Shown: positions 17,108-25,557, counted from the stretch's first letter. The stretch is DNA of 62,406 nt from Methanomassiliicoccus luminyensis B10 (GCF_000308215.1 NZ_CAJE01000019.1:1-62406); one strand, 5' to 3'. Notes: generated from the sequence alone by a model not told the origin. Translations and numbers: made by a program.

Positions 17108-17581
17108 TCATTGAAAGTGGCGCCGCGGCCAGTACAGGAACGCCGCCACGACCGCCACCGCCACGGCAAGGGACAGGGCCATGAGGTTCTTGGCGGTCAG
17201 CTCGCCCACCACTTTGTAGTCAAAGTGGACCTGATAATAGACCTCGGTCTCGTTGGGAGACCCGTTCCTCAGCACGAGCTGGTACGACCCCGGGGACATC
17301 TGCTCGGTCCAGTGAACGGTGGTGACCTGTTCCGCGGAGCCGGGCATCACCTCGCTCCGGGGGGTGCCGTCCGACGCAGGGCTCAGGTCTACCAGGGTCA
17401 CCTCCACCGGCTCGTCGGAACCGATGATGAAGGTGACCCGGGCCGGCGAGGGGATATCGAACCGATAGGTCAGGATCTCTCCCGGGCCGAGCGCGACCTC
17501 CGCCTCCTCGGAGAAGGGCAGGGGCACCGCGGCCAGCGCCACCATCACCACCAGTGCCGGGGCCAACATCCTCCCGTTCAT
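17108..17581 (-). CDS. Secreted, C-terminally anchored hypothetical protein
   Basis: A 157-residue protein with an N-terminal signal-like helix (7-22), a beta-rich extracellular domain (about 27-128, with G-S-Y-Q-L-V-L-R-N-G) and a C-terminal membrane helix (133-152) ending in a basic W-P-R-R-H. The topology suggests a cell-surface protein. I do not recognise the domain. It is near-divergent from the zinc-ribbon gene at 17658. Confidence 0.55.
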   Translation of the reverse strand: MNGRMLAPALVVMVALAAVPLPFSEEAEVALGPGEILTYRFDIPSPARVTFIIGSDEPVEVTLVDLSPASDGTPRSEVMPGSAEQVTTVHWTEQMSPGSYQLVLRNGSPNETEVYYQVHFDYKVVGELTAKNLMALSLAVAVAVVAAFLYWPRRHFQ

Positions 17582-17657
17582 GTCTATACAACTCGTCCAG
17601 CCTTTTCATAATTGTATTGGGCAAATCCTGAATACCCGCCGCCCCCATCAACATCAC

Positions 17658-18146
17658 ATGCCGATTCAGCGCCTGTTCGCTCGCCGCGACCGGAGGACCT
17701 ATCCCGGCGCGGCCATGGGAGAGATCGTTGGAAGAGCGGATACTTTCCTGGGGCAGTCCCAGTTCCGCGTCGAGCACGTCTCCCCCACCCAGCTCCACGC
17801 CGAGCAGTACTATCAAAAGCTGGGCCTGCGCCGGGTGGTGGACCTGTGGTTCCAGGAGGACGGCGGGAACGTCACTGTCACCATGGACTTCTCCGCCACC
17901 CTCGGCGACGGGGAGGCGGTGGTCGGACTGGTAGGAGCGCTGGTGTGGCTCCCCCTGACCGTCGCGGTCGGCGCGGTGAGCTATCTGGACTACCAGCGCG
18001 ACGCGGACACCTTCGCGTGGTCCTTCTGGAAATATCTGGGTTCCTCTTCCGCGCCGTACTCGGGAGCGCGGTGCGGCAACTGCGGCCTCGAGCTGGACCG
18101 CGATTCCAGCTTCTGCAAGCGCTGCGGCGCCAAGGCGCAGGTCTGA
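17658..18146 (+). CDS. Small protein with one membrane helix and C-terminal zinc ribbon
   Basis: A protein of about 162 residues from the ATG at 17658 (MPIQRLFARR). An N-terminal basic stretch leads into an alpha/beta region with the Q-Y-Y-Q-K-L-G-L-R-R motif. A hydrophobic helix (about 108-128, V-G-A-L-V-W-L-P-L-T-V-A-V-G) follows. The protein ends in a zinc ribbon (CGNCG...FCKRCG) in the last 25 residues. Zinc-ribbon ends of this type recur in this genome (5795 and 18765). Function unknown. A longer in-frame start exists at 17580. Confidence 0.5.
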   Translation: MPIQRLFARRDRRTYPGAAMGEIVGRADTFLGQSQFRVEHVSPTQLHAEQYYQKLGLRRVVDLWFQEDGGNVTVTMDFSATLGDGEAVVGLVGALVWLPLTVAVGAVSYLDYQRDADTFAWSFWKYLGSSSAPYSGARCGNCGLELDRDSSFCKRCGAKAQV

Positions 18147-18215
18147 CGCAGGTGGTCAAGTTGTCATCAATTTGTCAGACAAGATTTAAATAATCGCTAG
18201 TCCATTGCATGAATC

Positions 18216-18623
18216 ATGTCTCAGGATGGGAAGACATTCAAGGATAACGCGATCAACGGCCAAAGCCTTGGCGTGGTCTCGATCGCGGTCGGATTTGCGA
18301 TACTGATCGGAGCGTACCTGATCAGGGACAACATATGGCTCATCATCCCCGTGGTGATGCTCGAGGTCGGCATCTATGGGATGGCGATCGCTCTGTCGCC
18401 TCAGATGCGCGGCTCCTCCACCTCCGGGCGCTGGGGCAACGACTCCACCTACACCATGTTCTGGTCGAGCATGGTCATCGTGGTCGGCATCATGTGGATC
18501 ATATATGACCAGCTCAAGGACGCCAATCTCATACCCGCGTTCATCGCCGTGTTCCTGTTCTACTTCGGCATCACCGTGATGATGCTGAACCGGAACAAGA
18601 CCACCAGGACGCGTGTCTGGTAA
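18216..18623 (+). CDS. Four-TM hypothetical membrane protein
   Basis: A 135-residue protein. After a polar N-terminus there are four hydrophobic helices (about 17-37, 41-60, 80-98 and 104-124) and a short basic tail. The leader has AT-rich DNA (AGATTTAAATAATCG, 18181-18195) at TATA distance from the ATG. No family is recognised. Confidence 0.6.
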   Translation: MSQDGKTFKDNAINGQSLGVVSIAVGFAILIGAYLIRDNIWLIIPVVMLEVGIYGMAIALSPQMRGSSTSGRWGNDSTYTMFWSSMVIVVGIMWIIYDQLKDANLIPAFIAVFLFYFGITVMMLNRNKTTRTRVW

Positions 18624-18764
18624 ACCCCACTAACTGTCTTCGGCGGGCCCCGGCCCCAGACCTGGGACCAAAGAGTTCCGGGCGCCCGCCCCCCACAATC
18701 TTTATTCCGATGGCGGTCCCACATTACTTCTCGAACCTGCTTATGCAGGGCTTAGGGGAAAGCG

Positions 18765-19559
18765 ATGACGTACTGCACCCAATGCGGCGCCTCCGTGAAA
18801 GAGGGCCACAAGTTCTGCTCCCAATGCGGACGAGCCGTGGACGTGGCGGAGCGCCCCGCATCAAGAGCGGAGGTGCCGCAGGCCCCCCTCCCTCCTCCGG
18901 CGGAGCCTCCGGCGTTCCCGCCGCAGCTGGCCGGGGTCATCGAGCCGCTGCCGGGCGAGAAGGCCGTCCGCCTGTGGCGGACCCGCTACCTGAACTACGG
19001 GGCGAGGGAGCTGGAAGAAGGGATGGACGGACTGCGGGAATCGGGGAAGGGGCTGCTGATCGCCACCAACCACCGCCTCCTCTACGTTCACGAGAAGGGC
19101 GCCCTGCGCACCACCGGGTACGAGGTCCTGGAGAACATTCCCTATAGCTCGATGCGCGGACTGGAGACAAGGAGCAACGAGGTCCAGGTACCGCTGAAGG
19201 AGGAGAATGCCCTCACCCCCCGGTTCATGGACGCCTCCGCGGTGGAATGGAACACCCTGAAGAGCGTGCAGCATCTGGGGACGGCGGACCTGTACGCCGA
19301 TCTGAAAGGGCTGTTCGGCTGGTGGAGTTCGCACGGGGCGGGCGGGGAGCAGATGGTGGACTACTCAGTCCTGAAGGCCAAGGCGGACCGGGCGGGGATC
19401 TCCATACCCTCGGCGAGGTGCCCGAAGTGCGGCGCCGACGTGACGCTCCCGACGATGGGCGGCGTCGCCCGCTGCCGCCGCTGCGGCGGGGCCATCTTCC
19501 CGCAGGACGTGGTGAAGAGGATGCGCGCCATCATCGACGGGGATTGTAGGCGGCCCTAA
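18765..19559 (+). CDS. Double zinc-ribbon protein with GRAM/PH-like central domain
   Basis: A 264-residue soluble protein. An N-terminal zinc ribbon (CTQCG...FCSQCG, 4-22) is followed by a Pro/Ala-rich linker. The central domain (about 60-150, with L-L-I-A-T-N-H-R-L-L-Y-V-H and N-I-P-Y-S-S-M-R-G-L-E) looks like a PH/GRAM-type short-chain domain. A second C-terminal ribbon (CPKCG...CRRCG) lies near 220-245. It may be an adaptor. No partner is visible. Confidence 0.6.
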   Translation: MTYCTQCGASVKEGHKFCSQCGRAVDVAERPASRAEVPQAPLPPPAEPPAFPPQLAGVIEPLPGEKAVRLWRTRYLNYGARELEEGMDGLRESGKGLLIATNHRLLYVHEKGALRTTGYEVLENIPYSSMRGLETRSNEVQVPLKEENALTPRFMDASAVEWNTLKSVQHLGTADLYADLKGLFGWWSSHGAGGEQMVDYSVLKAKADRAGISIPSARCPKCGADVTLPTMGGVARCRRCGGAIFPQDVVKRMRAIIDGDCRRP

Positions 19560-19648
19560 ACCAGCCAGACGGTCCGGAGTTAACCTTATTATTCGAGACC
19601 TTATAGGCGAAAGGGCAGGGGGACCTTCGCATCCACACCAAAGAAAAA

Positions 19649-21001
19649 GTGGCCCTGGTATCGGTCCTCGCGGCCGTGCTTCTGGTCGCCACCAAGCTGA
19701 CCGTCGGCGTCCTCACCAACAGCCTGGGCATTATGTCCGAGGCCCTTCACTCCGGCATAGACCTGATAGCTGCGGCTATGACCCTGTACGCGGTAAGGGC
19801 AGCGGCCCGTCCGCCCGACGAGGAGCACATGTACGGGCACGAGAAGGTAGAGGCCCTCTCCAGCCTCGGCGAGACCATACTCCTGTTCGTCACCTGCATC
19901 TGGATATTGTACGAGGCGGTGAGCCGCCTGTTCCTGGGGCACGCCCCCGAGGTCGAGGTGGGCTTCGTCGCCCTCGGGATCATGGTCCTCTCCATGGTCG
20001 TTGACTTCACCCGCTCCAGGGTGCTCCACCGCGCCGCGGTGAAGTACAAGAGCCAGGCGCTGGAGGCCGACGCCGTGCATTTCTCCACCGACCTCATCTC
20101 CTCGGCCGTGGTCATCCTGGGCATCATCATGACCATGCTGGGCTTCCCATCCTTCGACGCCATCGCCGCGCTGGGGGTGGCGTTCATCACCGCCATCATC
20201 GGGTACCGGCTGCTGAAGAGGTCAGTGGGCACCCTGACCGACGCGGCGCCGAGGGGCATCTCACAGACCGCGGAGGCGGAGGCCATGAAAGTGGAGGGGA
20301 TCCGCAGGGTGAGCAAGGTCAGAGTGAGGGAGTCGGGGCCGACCACCTACATCGAGCTCACTGTGCTCATTGACAAGATGATCCCCCTGGAGCAGGGGCA
20401 CCGCATCATGGACCAGGTGGAGGACAGGATAAGGGAGGCCGTTCCGGACGCCGACGTCATAGTGCACGCCGAGCCGGTATGCCGGGACGACTTCAACCTG
20501 GAGGACCGCATAAGGGCGGAAGCGGCGGACATGCCTGAGGTCAAGGACATTCACAACATCATCATCGCGGACAACGAGCAGGGCCGCCTGGTGGACTTCC
20601 ACGTGGAGATGGACGGCGCCCTGTCGGTGAGAGAGGCCCACGAGCTGGCGACCCGGCTGGAGGACAGGGTGCGGAGCCTCGACCTGTGCATAACCTCGGT
20701 GGCGTCCCACGTGGAGCCGGCGGGGGGGCCGATGTGCCCGGCCGAGGAATCGGTCTTCGACAAGAGCAGCCTGCTGGAGACGATAGAGCGCATCCACGGC
20801 CTCTTCCCGGAGGTGGTGTCCTGCGAGCACGTGAGGGTGTACCGCACCCGGGGCGGCCTGAAGGTGTGCATGGACTGCCTGTTCGACCCTTCGCTCACGG
20901 TGCACAAGGCCCACGAGATCGCCACCCGGCTGGAGGGCCACATACGCTCCAATCACTCCGACGTGGACAGCGTGACCATCCACCTGGAGCCGGCAGAGTG
21001 A
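19649..21001 (+). CDS. Cation diffusion facilitator with three C-terminal dimerisation domains
   Basis: A 450-residue CDF-family metal/proton antiporter. The transmembrane domain (1-195) has the metal-site pairs H34/D38 (EALHSGID) and H144/D148 (DAVHFSTD), a pattern typical of Zn/Fe/Mn-type CDFs. Unusually, three copies of the cytoplasmic domain follow, about 205-276, 284-357 and 376-449. They end V-H-A-E-P, S-H-V-E-P and I-H-L-E-P. Typical CDFs have one. GTG at 19649 is the first start in frame after a TAG at 19604, so no other start is possible upstream. Confidence 0.9.
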   Translation: MALVSVLAAVLLVATKLTVGVLTNSLGIMSEALHSGIDLIAAAMTLYAVRAAARPPDEEHMYGHEKVEALSSLGETILLFVTCIWILYEAVSRLFLGHAPEVEVGFVALGIMVLSMVVDFTRSRVLHRAAVKYKSQALEADAVHFSTDLISSAVVILGIIMTMLGFPSFDAIAALGVAFITAIIGYRLLKRSVGTLTDAAPRGISQTAEAEAMKVEGIRRVSKVRVRESGPTTYIELTVLIDKMIPLEQGHRIMDQVEDRIREAVPDADVIVHAEPVCRDDFNLEDRIRAEAADMPEVKDIHNIIIADNEQGRLVDFHVEMDGALSVREAHELATRLEDRVRSLDLCITSVASHVEPAGGPMCPAEESVFDKSSLLETIERIHGLFPEVVSCEHVRVYRTRGGLKVCMDCLFDPSLTVHKAHEIATRLEGHIRSNHSDVDSVTIHLEPAE

Positions 21002-21004
21002 TGG

Positions 21005-21457
21005 TCACCTGATGTCCAGCCGCACCGCCACCCCGGGGCGCTCGCTCTCGCGGACCGCTCCCTGGCGGTCGACGAACACCCGCACCGGCGCGGCACGGGG
21101 GCGGCCGATCTCCACGATGAAGCCGCCCTCGCGGCCCTCCACCGAGCGTATGTAGCCTTCCCCGGTGAAGCGCAGCGCCCGCTCCATGGCGGCGACGCGG
21201 CGCTCGCTGCCGTTGTCCTCCCCGGGCTCGGCGGTCACCGTCGGAAGGAACGACCGGGGCTCCTCCCGCCGCTCGGTGATGCTCCCGTCCATGCCGATGG
21301 CGGTGGAGAACACACCGATGCGGGTGCGGAAGGTGAAGATGATGGACCCGTGGTCGAAGCCGTACCTGAGGACCTCCGGCCCGGTGTCCCCGGTGATCTC
21401 GGCTATGCTCCGCTTGGCCATGCTGATGTCCCTGTCAAAGGTCAGTTCCGAGGCCAT
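21005..21457 (-). CDS. Hypothetical 150-residue protein
   Basis: A soluble protein with no recognised domain. It contains beta-rich stretches (G-S-I-I-F-T-F-R-T-R-I-G-V-F-S-T-A-I and G-F-I-V-E-I-G-R-P) and a region with Y-I-R-S-V-E-G-R-E-G-G. The latter loosely resembles PepSY-type folds, but not enough for a call. It is convergent with the CDF gene, with only 3 bp between stops. Confidence 0.5.
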   Translation of the reverse strand: MASELTFDRDISMAKRSIAEITGDTGPEVLRYGFDHGSIIFTFRTRIGVFSTAIGMDGSITERREEPRSFLPTVTAEPGEDNGSERRVAAMERALRFTGEGYIRSVEGREGGFIVEIGRPRAAPVRVFVDRQGAVRESERPGVAVRLDIR

Positions 21458-21511
21458 GATGACGTGACTAGGCCGGCCATAGGCATATAACGGTTTGCAC
21501 GAGATAGTGCA

Positions 21512-22606
21512 TCAGCAGGGCCGGTTGTCGCGGAGGCGCGAGGCCATGTCCTTGGCCACGTCCCTGACGCTCTCGCCGCCCCGCACGCGCCGGCTCATTA
21601 TCTCGGCGAGGCTGCCGGTCTCGATGCGCTTCCTGACCAGCGGCAGGTAGGCGCGCTCCTCGGCCGTTGCGGTCCGGAGCGCGCTTTCGTACAGGCGCAG
21701 CAGCTCCGGGCGGAACGCCGCGGTGCCTTTGGCAATGGCGGCCTCGTTCATCTCCAGAAGGGCGTCGTGGTCCTCCTCCAGATCCAGGTCGGCGCGCAGC
21801 AGGGCGAGCACGAACGCGGTGACGGCCATATCGGAGCGCAGGCACTCCTGTTCGTCGGGCACCTTGAGCTCGAGGCACTGGCGGTGGTAGCGGATGATGA
21901 CCCCGCGGGAGTCGATCCACTCCTGGCACAGCGCCTCCCCGTCGATCTTCCGCAGCTCCGTGAAAATGGACTCGATGATCTCGTCGTGGTGCTTCCCGCT
22001 CCTCAGCTTCTCCGGCACGATGTTGTTGCAGATGAGCGGCACCCGCTCCTGGTTCTTACGATAGTACAGGAGGCGGTTGTCCATCGCGCCGGTGGCGCGG
22101 CCCTCCACGAAAGGAGAGGAAGCGGTCACCGCCACGAGGTAGGGGATGAGGGAGCGCATCCGATTGAAGTTCCGGACCATCTCCTCCTCGGCGTCGTAGT
22201 GCACGTTGACCTGCAGGGCCTGTATGTTCAGCCACCCGTGCTGCCGGAGGTCGAAGAGCCTGTTATATTCGTCGTAGATCTCCTTGTCCTCGTGGTCCCA
22301 GTACGAGGTCTGGTCCAGCGTCAGCAGCGGGTGCATGCCCAGGCCCATCAGGGCATACCTATCGCCGGTGGCCCGATGGAAGCGCAGCATGCCGTCGCAG
22401 AGGACCCGCTCCATGTTGGCTATGGAGGTCTGCGGCACCGCGGGGACGAACTCGATGACGTTCTTCTGCAGCTCCTTGCCCAGGATCACGTCGCCGAAGG
22501 GGAGGTCGTTGACGATCTCGCCGTTCAGTGCCCCGATTATGGAGTCCACTATCGGCAGCGGCGCCAGCTCGGGGTCGTTGACGGAGTACTCGTGCTCAGT
22601 TCCGAT
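21512..22606 (-). CDS. Glutamate-cysteine-ligase-like (GCS2) carboxylate-amine ligase, start codon unclear
   Basis: A GCS2-type ATP-dependent ligase. Motifs seen are V-N-D-L-P-F-G-D-V-I-L-G-K-E-L-Q-K, L-G-M-H-P-L-L, L-Q-V-N-V-H-Y-D and A-S-S-P-F-V-E-G. The first usual start codon is GTG at 22549 (345 residues). However, the frame continues upstream as T-I-G-T-E-H-E-Y-S-V-N-D-P, a GCS2 N-terminal metal/ATP motif that the GTG start would remove. No ATG, GTG or TTG exists in this extension. I extended to an in-frame ATC at 22606 as the simplest reading; frameshifting from the overlapping upstream gene or a sequencing error are alternatives. It may form gamma-glutamyl amides with the neighbouring amidotransferases. 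Confidence 0.7.
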   Translation of the reverse strand: MGTEHEYSVNDPELAPLPIVDSIIGALNGEIVNDLPFGDVILGKELQKNVIEFVPAVPQTSIANMERVLCDGMLRFHRATGDRYALMGLGMHPLLTLDQTSYWDHEDKEIYDEYNRLFDLRQHGWLNIQALQVNVHYDAEEEMVRNFNRMRSLIPYLVAVTASSPFVEGRATGAMDNRLLYYRKNQERVPLICNNIVPEKLRSGKHHDEIIESIFTELRKIDGEALCQEWIDSRGVIIRYHRQCLELKVPDEQECLRSDMAVTAFVLALLRADLDLEEDHDALLEMNEAAIAKGTAAFRPELLRLYESALRTATAEERAYLPLVRKRIETGSLAEIMSRRVRGGESVRDVAKDMASRLRDNRPC

Positions 22607-23105
22607 AGTCGTTCGCCAACACCTCGGAAAGGGGGTACTCCCCCACCTTCACGGTGTCCGGCTCCTCGACCTTGCAGACCTCTTCCAGCTCTTCGCGGGG
22701 GAGGTTCTTCACCAGGTTCTGGATGTTCTGCACCGCGAGGTCGTACTGCTCCTGGTACACCTCGGGGTTGTTCCGGAGGAAAGCGACCAGGTCGCACATG
22801 CGCTCCTTCTTGAGGTAGATCTCCAGCTTGTCCTCGCGGACGTCGAAGGTGAAGGGGCCGGCCACGCAGGTCTCTGGCTTCACTCCCTGCACGCGGCACT
22901 TGCCGTCCCGGTAGCCCACGCAGAAGCCGGTGGGCTTGCAGTCAAGCTTGCGGTACGAGCCGAAGACGATGTCGTCAAAGGTCATGCCGTTCTCTAACAA
23001 AATGGAGATGCGCTCCTCGGTCAGGGGCGGCCTGGCGTAATAGCAGCAGCGGCCGCCGCACTTCATGCAGATCTTGGTCAGAAGGTCATAAGTGAACTGG
23101 TTCAT
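22596..23105 (-). CDS. YkgJ-family cysteine-cluster protein
   Basis: A 169-residue protein with the family's Cys cluster: I-C-M-K-C-G-G-R-C-C-Y-Y near 12-22, then D-C-K-P-T-G-F-C-V-G-Y near 55 and C-R-V-Q-G-V-K-P-E-T-C near 69-79. These proteins are thought to bind zinc or an Fe-S cluster; their function is unknown. The 3' end overlaps the N-terminal coding region of the GCS2-like ligase in another frame, so the two are probably made together. ATG at 23105. Confidence 0.85.
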   Translation of the reverse strand: MNQFTYDLLTKICMKCGGRCCYYARPPLTEERISILLENGMTFDDIVFGSYRKLDCKPTGFCVGYRDGKCRVQGVKPETCVAGPFTFDVREDKLEIYLKKERMCDLVAFLRNNPEVYQEQYDLAVQNIQNLVKNLPREELEEVCKVEEPDTVKVGEYPLSEVLANDYRN

Positions 23106-23234
23106 GGTTTAACCTCTTCAGGGCGCCCCCTGATGCGGGCGAAAGAAGGCCCGTTGGCGGATGCCGGGTGATGGTGTCGGTTCATGACGCATCGAGGCGG
23201 ATTTATGCGGTGATTCAGCACCGAGTATTTAGTT

Positions 23235-23981
23235 CTATTTTTTCAGTGACTGGCCCTCGGCGACGGAGGCCAGGCCGAAGAGGTCGAGCTTCTCCGCCCG
23301 GCCCCCGGGAGAGGCGATGAGCAGCTCTCCGTTGTCCACCGCGGCCCACTCCCCGGACCCCAGGGGCTCCGAGCACACCGCCAGGCCGCCGTCCCCGTCG
23401 AGGTAGCGGAGATCATAGATGCCGTGGCGGGTGAGCGATTCCCTGTACGCGTACAGCCGCTGGCCGTCGCTCAGGGTAAAGTTGATGGCAGTGGTCCCTT
23501 TCGCCAGCAGCGGGCGCACCGCGGCGATGCCGTCGCGCAGCCCTTCGACCTCGTCGCCTCTGGACTCCATGTGCCACAGCAGCCACTGGAACAGCATCTC
23601 CGAGTCGGTGCGGCCCTTCAGCCGGGCGCGGTACTCCGGCGGGAGGCCGTCGAGGATGCGAGCGTACCCCTCGATGGTCCCGTTGTGCCCGAACACCCAT
23701 CTGCCGAACGGGAAGGGGTGGGTGTTCTCGACGGTCCTGGTGCCGCGGGTGCTCTTGCGGATGTGGCTCATGATGATCCTCCCCTCGGCCATTGCCGATG
23801 CCTCCAGGAACCGAGGGTCGTCCGAGGCCTTCAGGGGCGACCTTTCCAGACGAAGCCCCGAGCCATCATACCATGCCACGCCCCACCCGTGGGCGTGCTC
23901 GGAGGACAGCGCGCGGAAGGGGACCATGAGGTCAGAGAACTTGTCAGGGGTCCCGTCGACCAAAGCGAACAGACGGCACAT
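23235..23981 (-). CDS. Class II glutamine amidotransferase (EgtC/YafJ-like), copy 1
   Basis: A 248-residue Ntn hydrolase. Start chosen at 23981 so that the catalytic Cys is residue 2 (MCRLFALVDG), as processing requires. Motifs seen are A-H-G-W-G-V-A-W-Y, S-H-I-R-K-S-T-R-G, N-T-H-P-F-P-F-G-R-W-V-F-G-H-N-G-T-I-E-G and T-D-S-E-M-L-F-Q-W-L. It lacks other domains, so it probably hydrolyses a gamma-glutamyl or glutamine amide. It is a paralogue of the next gene. The location beside a GCS2 ligase recalls the EgtA/EgtC pairing, by inference only. Confidence 0.9.
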   Translation of the reverse strand: MCRLFALVDGTPDKFSDLMVPFRALSSEHAHGWGVAWYDGSGLRLERSPLKASDDPRFLEASAMAEGRIIMSHIRKSTRGTRTVENTHPFPFGRWVFGHNGTIEGYARILDGLPPEYRARLKGRTDSEMLFQWLLWHMESRGDEVEGLRDGIAAVRPLLAKGTTAINFTLSDGQRLYAYRESLTRHGIYDLRYLDGDGGLAVCSEPLGSGEWAAVDNGELLIASPGGRAEKLDLFGLASVAEGQSLKK

Positions 23982-24053
23982 CGGGCTACCGCAAAGTGGT
24001 ACATGTATTTTAAGACGGGAGAAAGAGGTCACGTAGACCGCCGCGGCACGTTG

Positions 24054-24791
24054 TCAGAGCGAGTAGCTCTCGATGTTAAGGAACCGGTCCACCGTCAGCA
24101 TGGTGCCGTCCTCGATCATGTTCCAGTTCCCCCTGCCCAGCCGCTGCGAGGATATGATCACCGACCGCCCGGGGTACTTGTCGGTCGGTCCCCTGACGCG
24201 GTACATGAGGCTGAAGCGGTCGGGGTCCTCCAGCACCGAGCGGTACGCGTACACCCTTTCCCCGTCGCTCATGACGAAATTGAAGCTGGTGGTCCCCGGC
24301 CCCAGGTTCTCCTTGACGGCAGAGACGGCGTCGCGGATGCAGTCCACCTTGTACTGGCAGCTACCCTTGTCGATACTGTACAGTATCAGGTGGAACAGCT
24401 GCTCCGAGTCGGTCTGCCCCCGGAGCCGGCCGCGGTACTCCGGCGGCAGCAGGCTCTCCAGCCCCTCCCGGGTCCGCACCGTGCCGTCATGCGCGAACAC
24501 GTAGTTGCCATAGGTGAAGGGCTGGGTGTTCGCCGGCGACGGAACGCCGGCGCTCATCCTGCGCAAGTGCGCCAGGACCATGTTGGAGTCGGCGGAGGCG
24601 CAGGTGGTCATGAAGCGGGGGTCCTCGAACGCCGGGGTGGGGCTCTTCTCCACCTGCGCTCCCCCCTGGAAATACCACGCGATGCCCCAGCCATGGGGGT
24701 GCTGCCTGGAGAGGGCCCGGAATGGGGCCATGATCTCCGGGAGCTCGGGGCTCTTGGGCTGCTCGGCGACGATGGCGAACAGGCGGCACAT
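24054..24791 (-). CDS. Class II glutamine amidotransferase (EgtC/YafJ-like), copy 2
   Basis: A 245-residue paralogue of the preceding gene. The start at 24791 puts Cys at residue 2 (MCRLFAIVAE). The same motifs are present: H-P-H-G-W-G-I-A-W-Y, A-H-L-R-R-M-S-A-G, N-T-Q-P-F-T-Y-G-N-Y-V-F-A-H-D-G-T-V and T-D-S-E-Q-L-F-H. In the oxyanion loop, H-N-G of copy 1 is H-D-G here, which may change activity or substrate. Tandem duplication with divergence is likely. Confidence 0.88.
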   Translation of the reverse strand: MCRLFAIVAEQPKSPELPEIMAPFRALSRQHPHGWGIAWYFQGGAQVEKSPTPAFEDPRFMTTCASADSNMVLAHLRRMSAGVPSPANTQPFTYGNYVFAHDGTVRTREGLESLLPPEYRGRLRGQTDSEQLFHLILYSIDKGSCQYKVDCIRDAVSAVKENLGPGTTSFNFVMSDGERVYAYRSVLEDPDRFSLMYRVRGPTDKYPGRSVIISSQRLGRGNWNMIEDGTMLTVDRFLNIESYSL

Positions 24792-24849
24792 CACGTGGAC
24801 TAGGCAGCGCCGTGTACATAATCACGCCTCCCTGCCCCCGCTACGCATC

Positions 24850-25557
24850 TCACCAGTAGGCCAGCAGTTCCTTCCACGCCTCCAGCTCGTCCTCCCACCG
24901 GCCGCTGATCTTGAGGTACTCGATGATGTAGTCATGGTAGATGCGGTCCCGGACCATGTCCGCCTGCTCCCTCCCCTCCGGCCGGGGCTCCCACCGCTCC
25001 AGGAGCATGGCCGTCCTCGCCACGTCGGCCATGATATCGCCCCTCATCGCTTCGCCCCAATTGAAGATCACGGGACCGTCCTTGGTGCTGATCATATCCT
25101 CGGGGGTGTAGTTCCAGTGAAGGGCCCAGTCGCCGTCGGGCATCTCGCCCAGCTTCTTCAAGGCAGCGGCCTTGGACTCGTGGTCCCCGTCGCTGCTCCC
25201 GATCCTCTTCGCCAGGGCCTCCTTGAGGGACGGGAGCTCGGGCACCTTGTGCAGGTGTATCTCGTGGTGCTCGTGGGCGAAGAAGGCGGTGAGGCGGACC
25301 ATGGAGTCGAGGTGCTCCAGCATCCACTGGGTGAAAGTAGGACCGAATGCCTTGTCGAACCTGATGCCCAAGCGGCCGCCGCGCTCCACCACCTCGCGCA
25401 CCAGCGGCGCCTCCAGCCCGTACTGCCTCGCCAGGCCGGTCCTCTCGACCTCGTTGTCGACCGCTTCCCTGGGCGTCCCCGCCGGGAACAGCTTCACGAT
25501 GTAGTTGCCGGGCTCCTCGATCCATTCGGCCCCTCGGGGCTGTGCTCGCATGCTCAT
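24850..25557 (-). CDS. Aminoglycoside-phosphotransferase-like protein with altered catalytic residues
   Basis: A 235-residue protein of the APH/choline-kinase fold, as judged by its C-terminal half: A-L-H-W-N-Y-T-P-E-D-M-I near 165 and V-I-F-N-W-G-E-A-M-R-G-D-I-M-A-D-V-A-R-T near 185. In active family members these read H-G-D-x-H-x-x-N and I-D-W-x-x-A-x-x-G-D-P. Here the catalytic Asp is Asn, the metal-binding Asn is Asp, and the second metal Asp is Asn. It may be a pseudokinase or work differently. Related archaeal proteins carry the normal residues, as far as the family is known. Confidence 0.65.
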   Translation of the reverse strand: MSMRAQPRGAEWIEEPGNYIVKLFPAGTPREAVDNEVERTGLARQYGLEAPLVREVVERGGRLGIRFDKAFGPTFTQWMLEHLDSMVRLTAFFAHEHHEIHLHKVPELPSLKEALAKRIGSSDGDHESKAAALKKLGEMPDGDWALHWNYTPEDMISTKDGPVIFNWGEAMRGDIMADVARTAMLLERWEPRPEGREQADMVRDRIYHDYIIEYLKISGRWEDELEAWKELLAYW

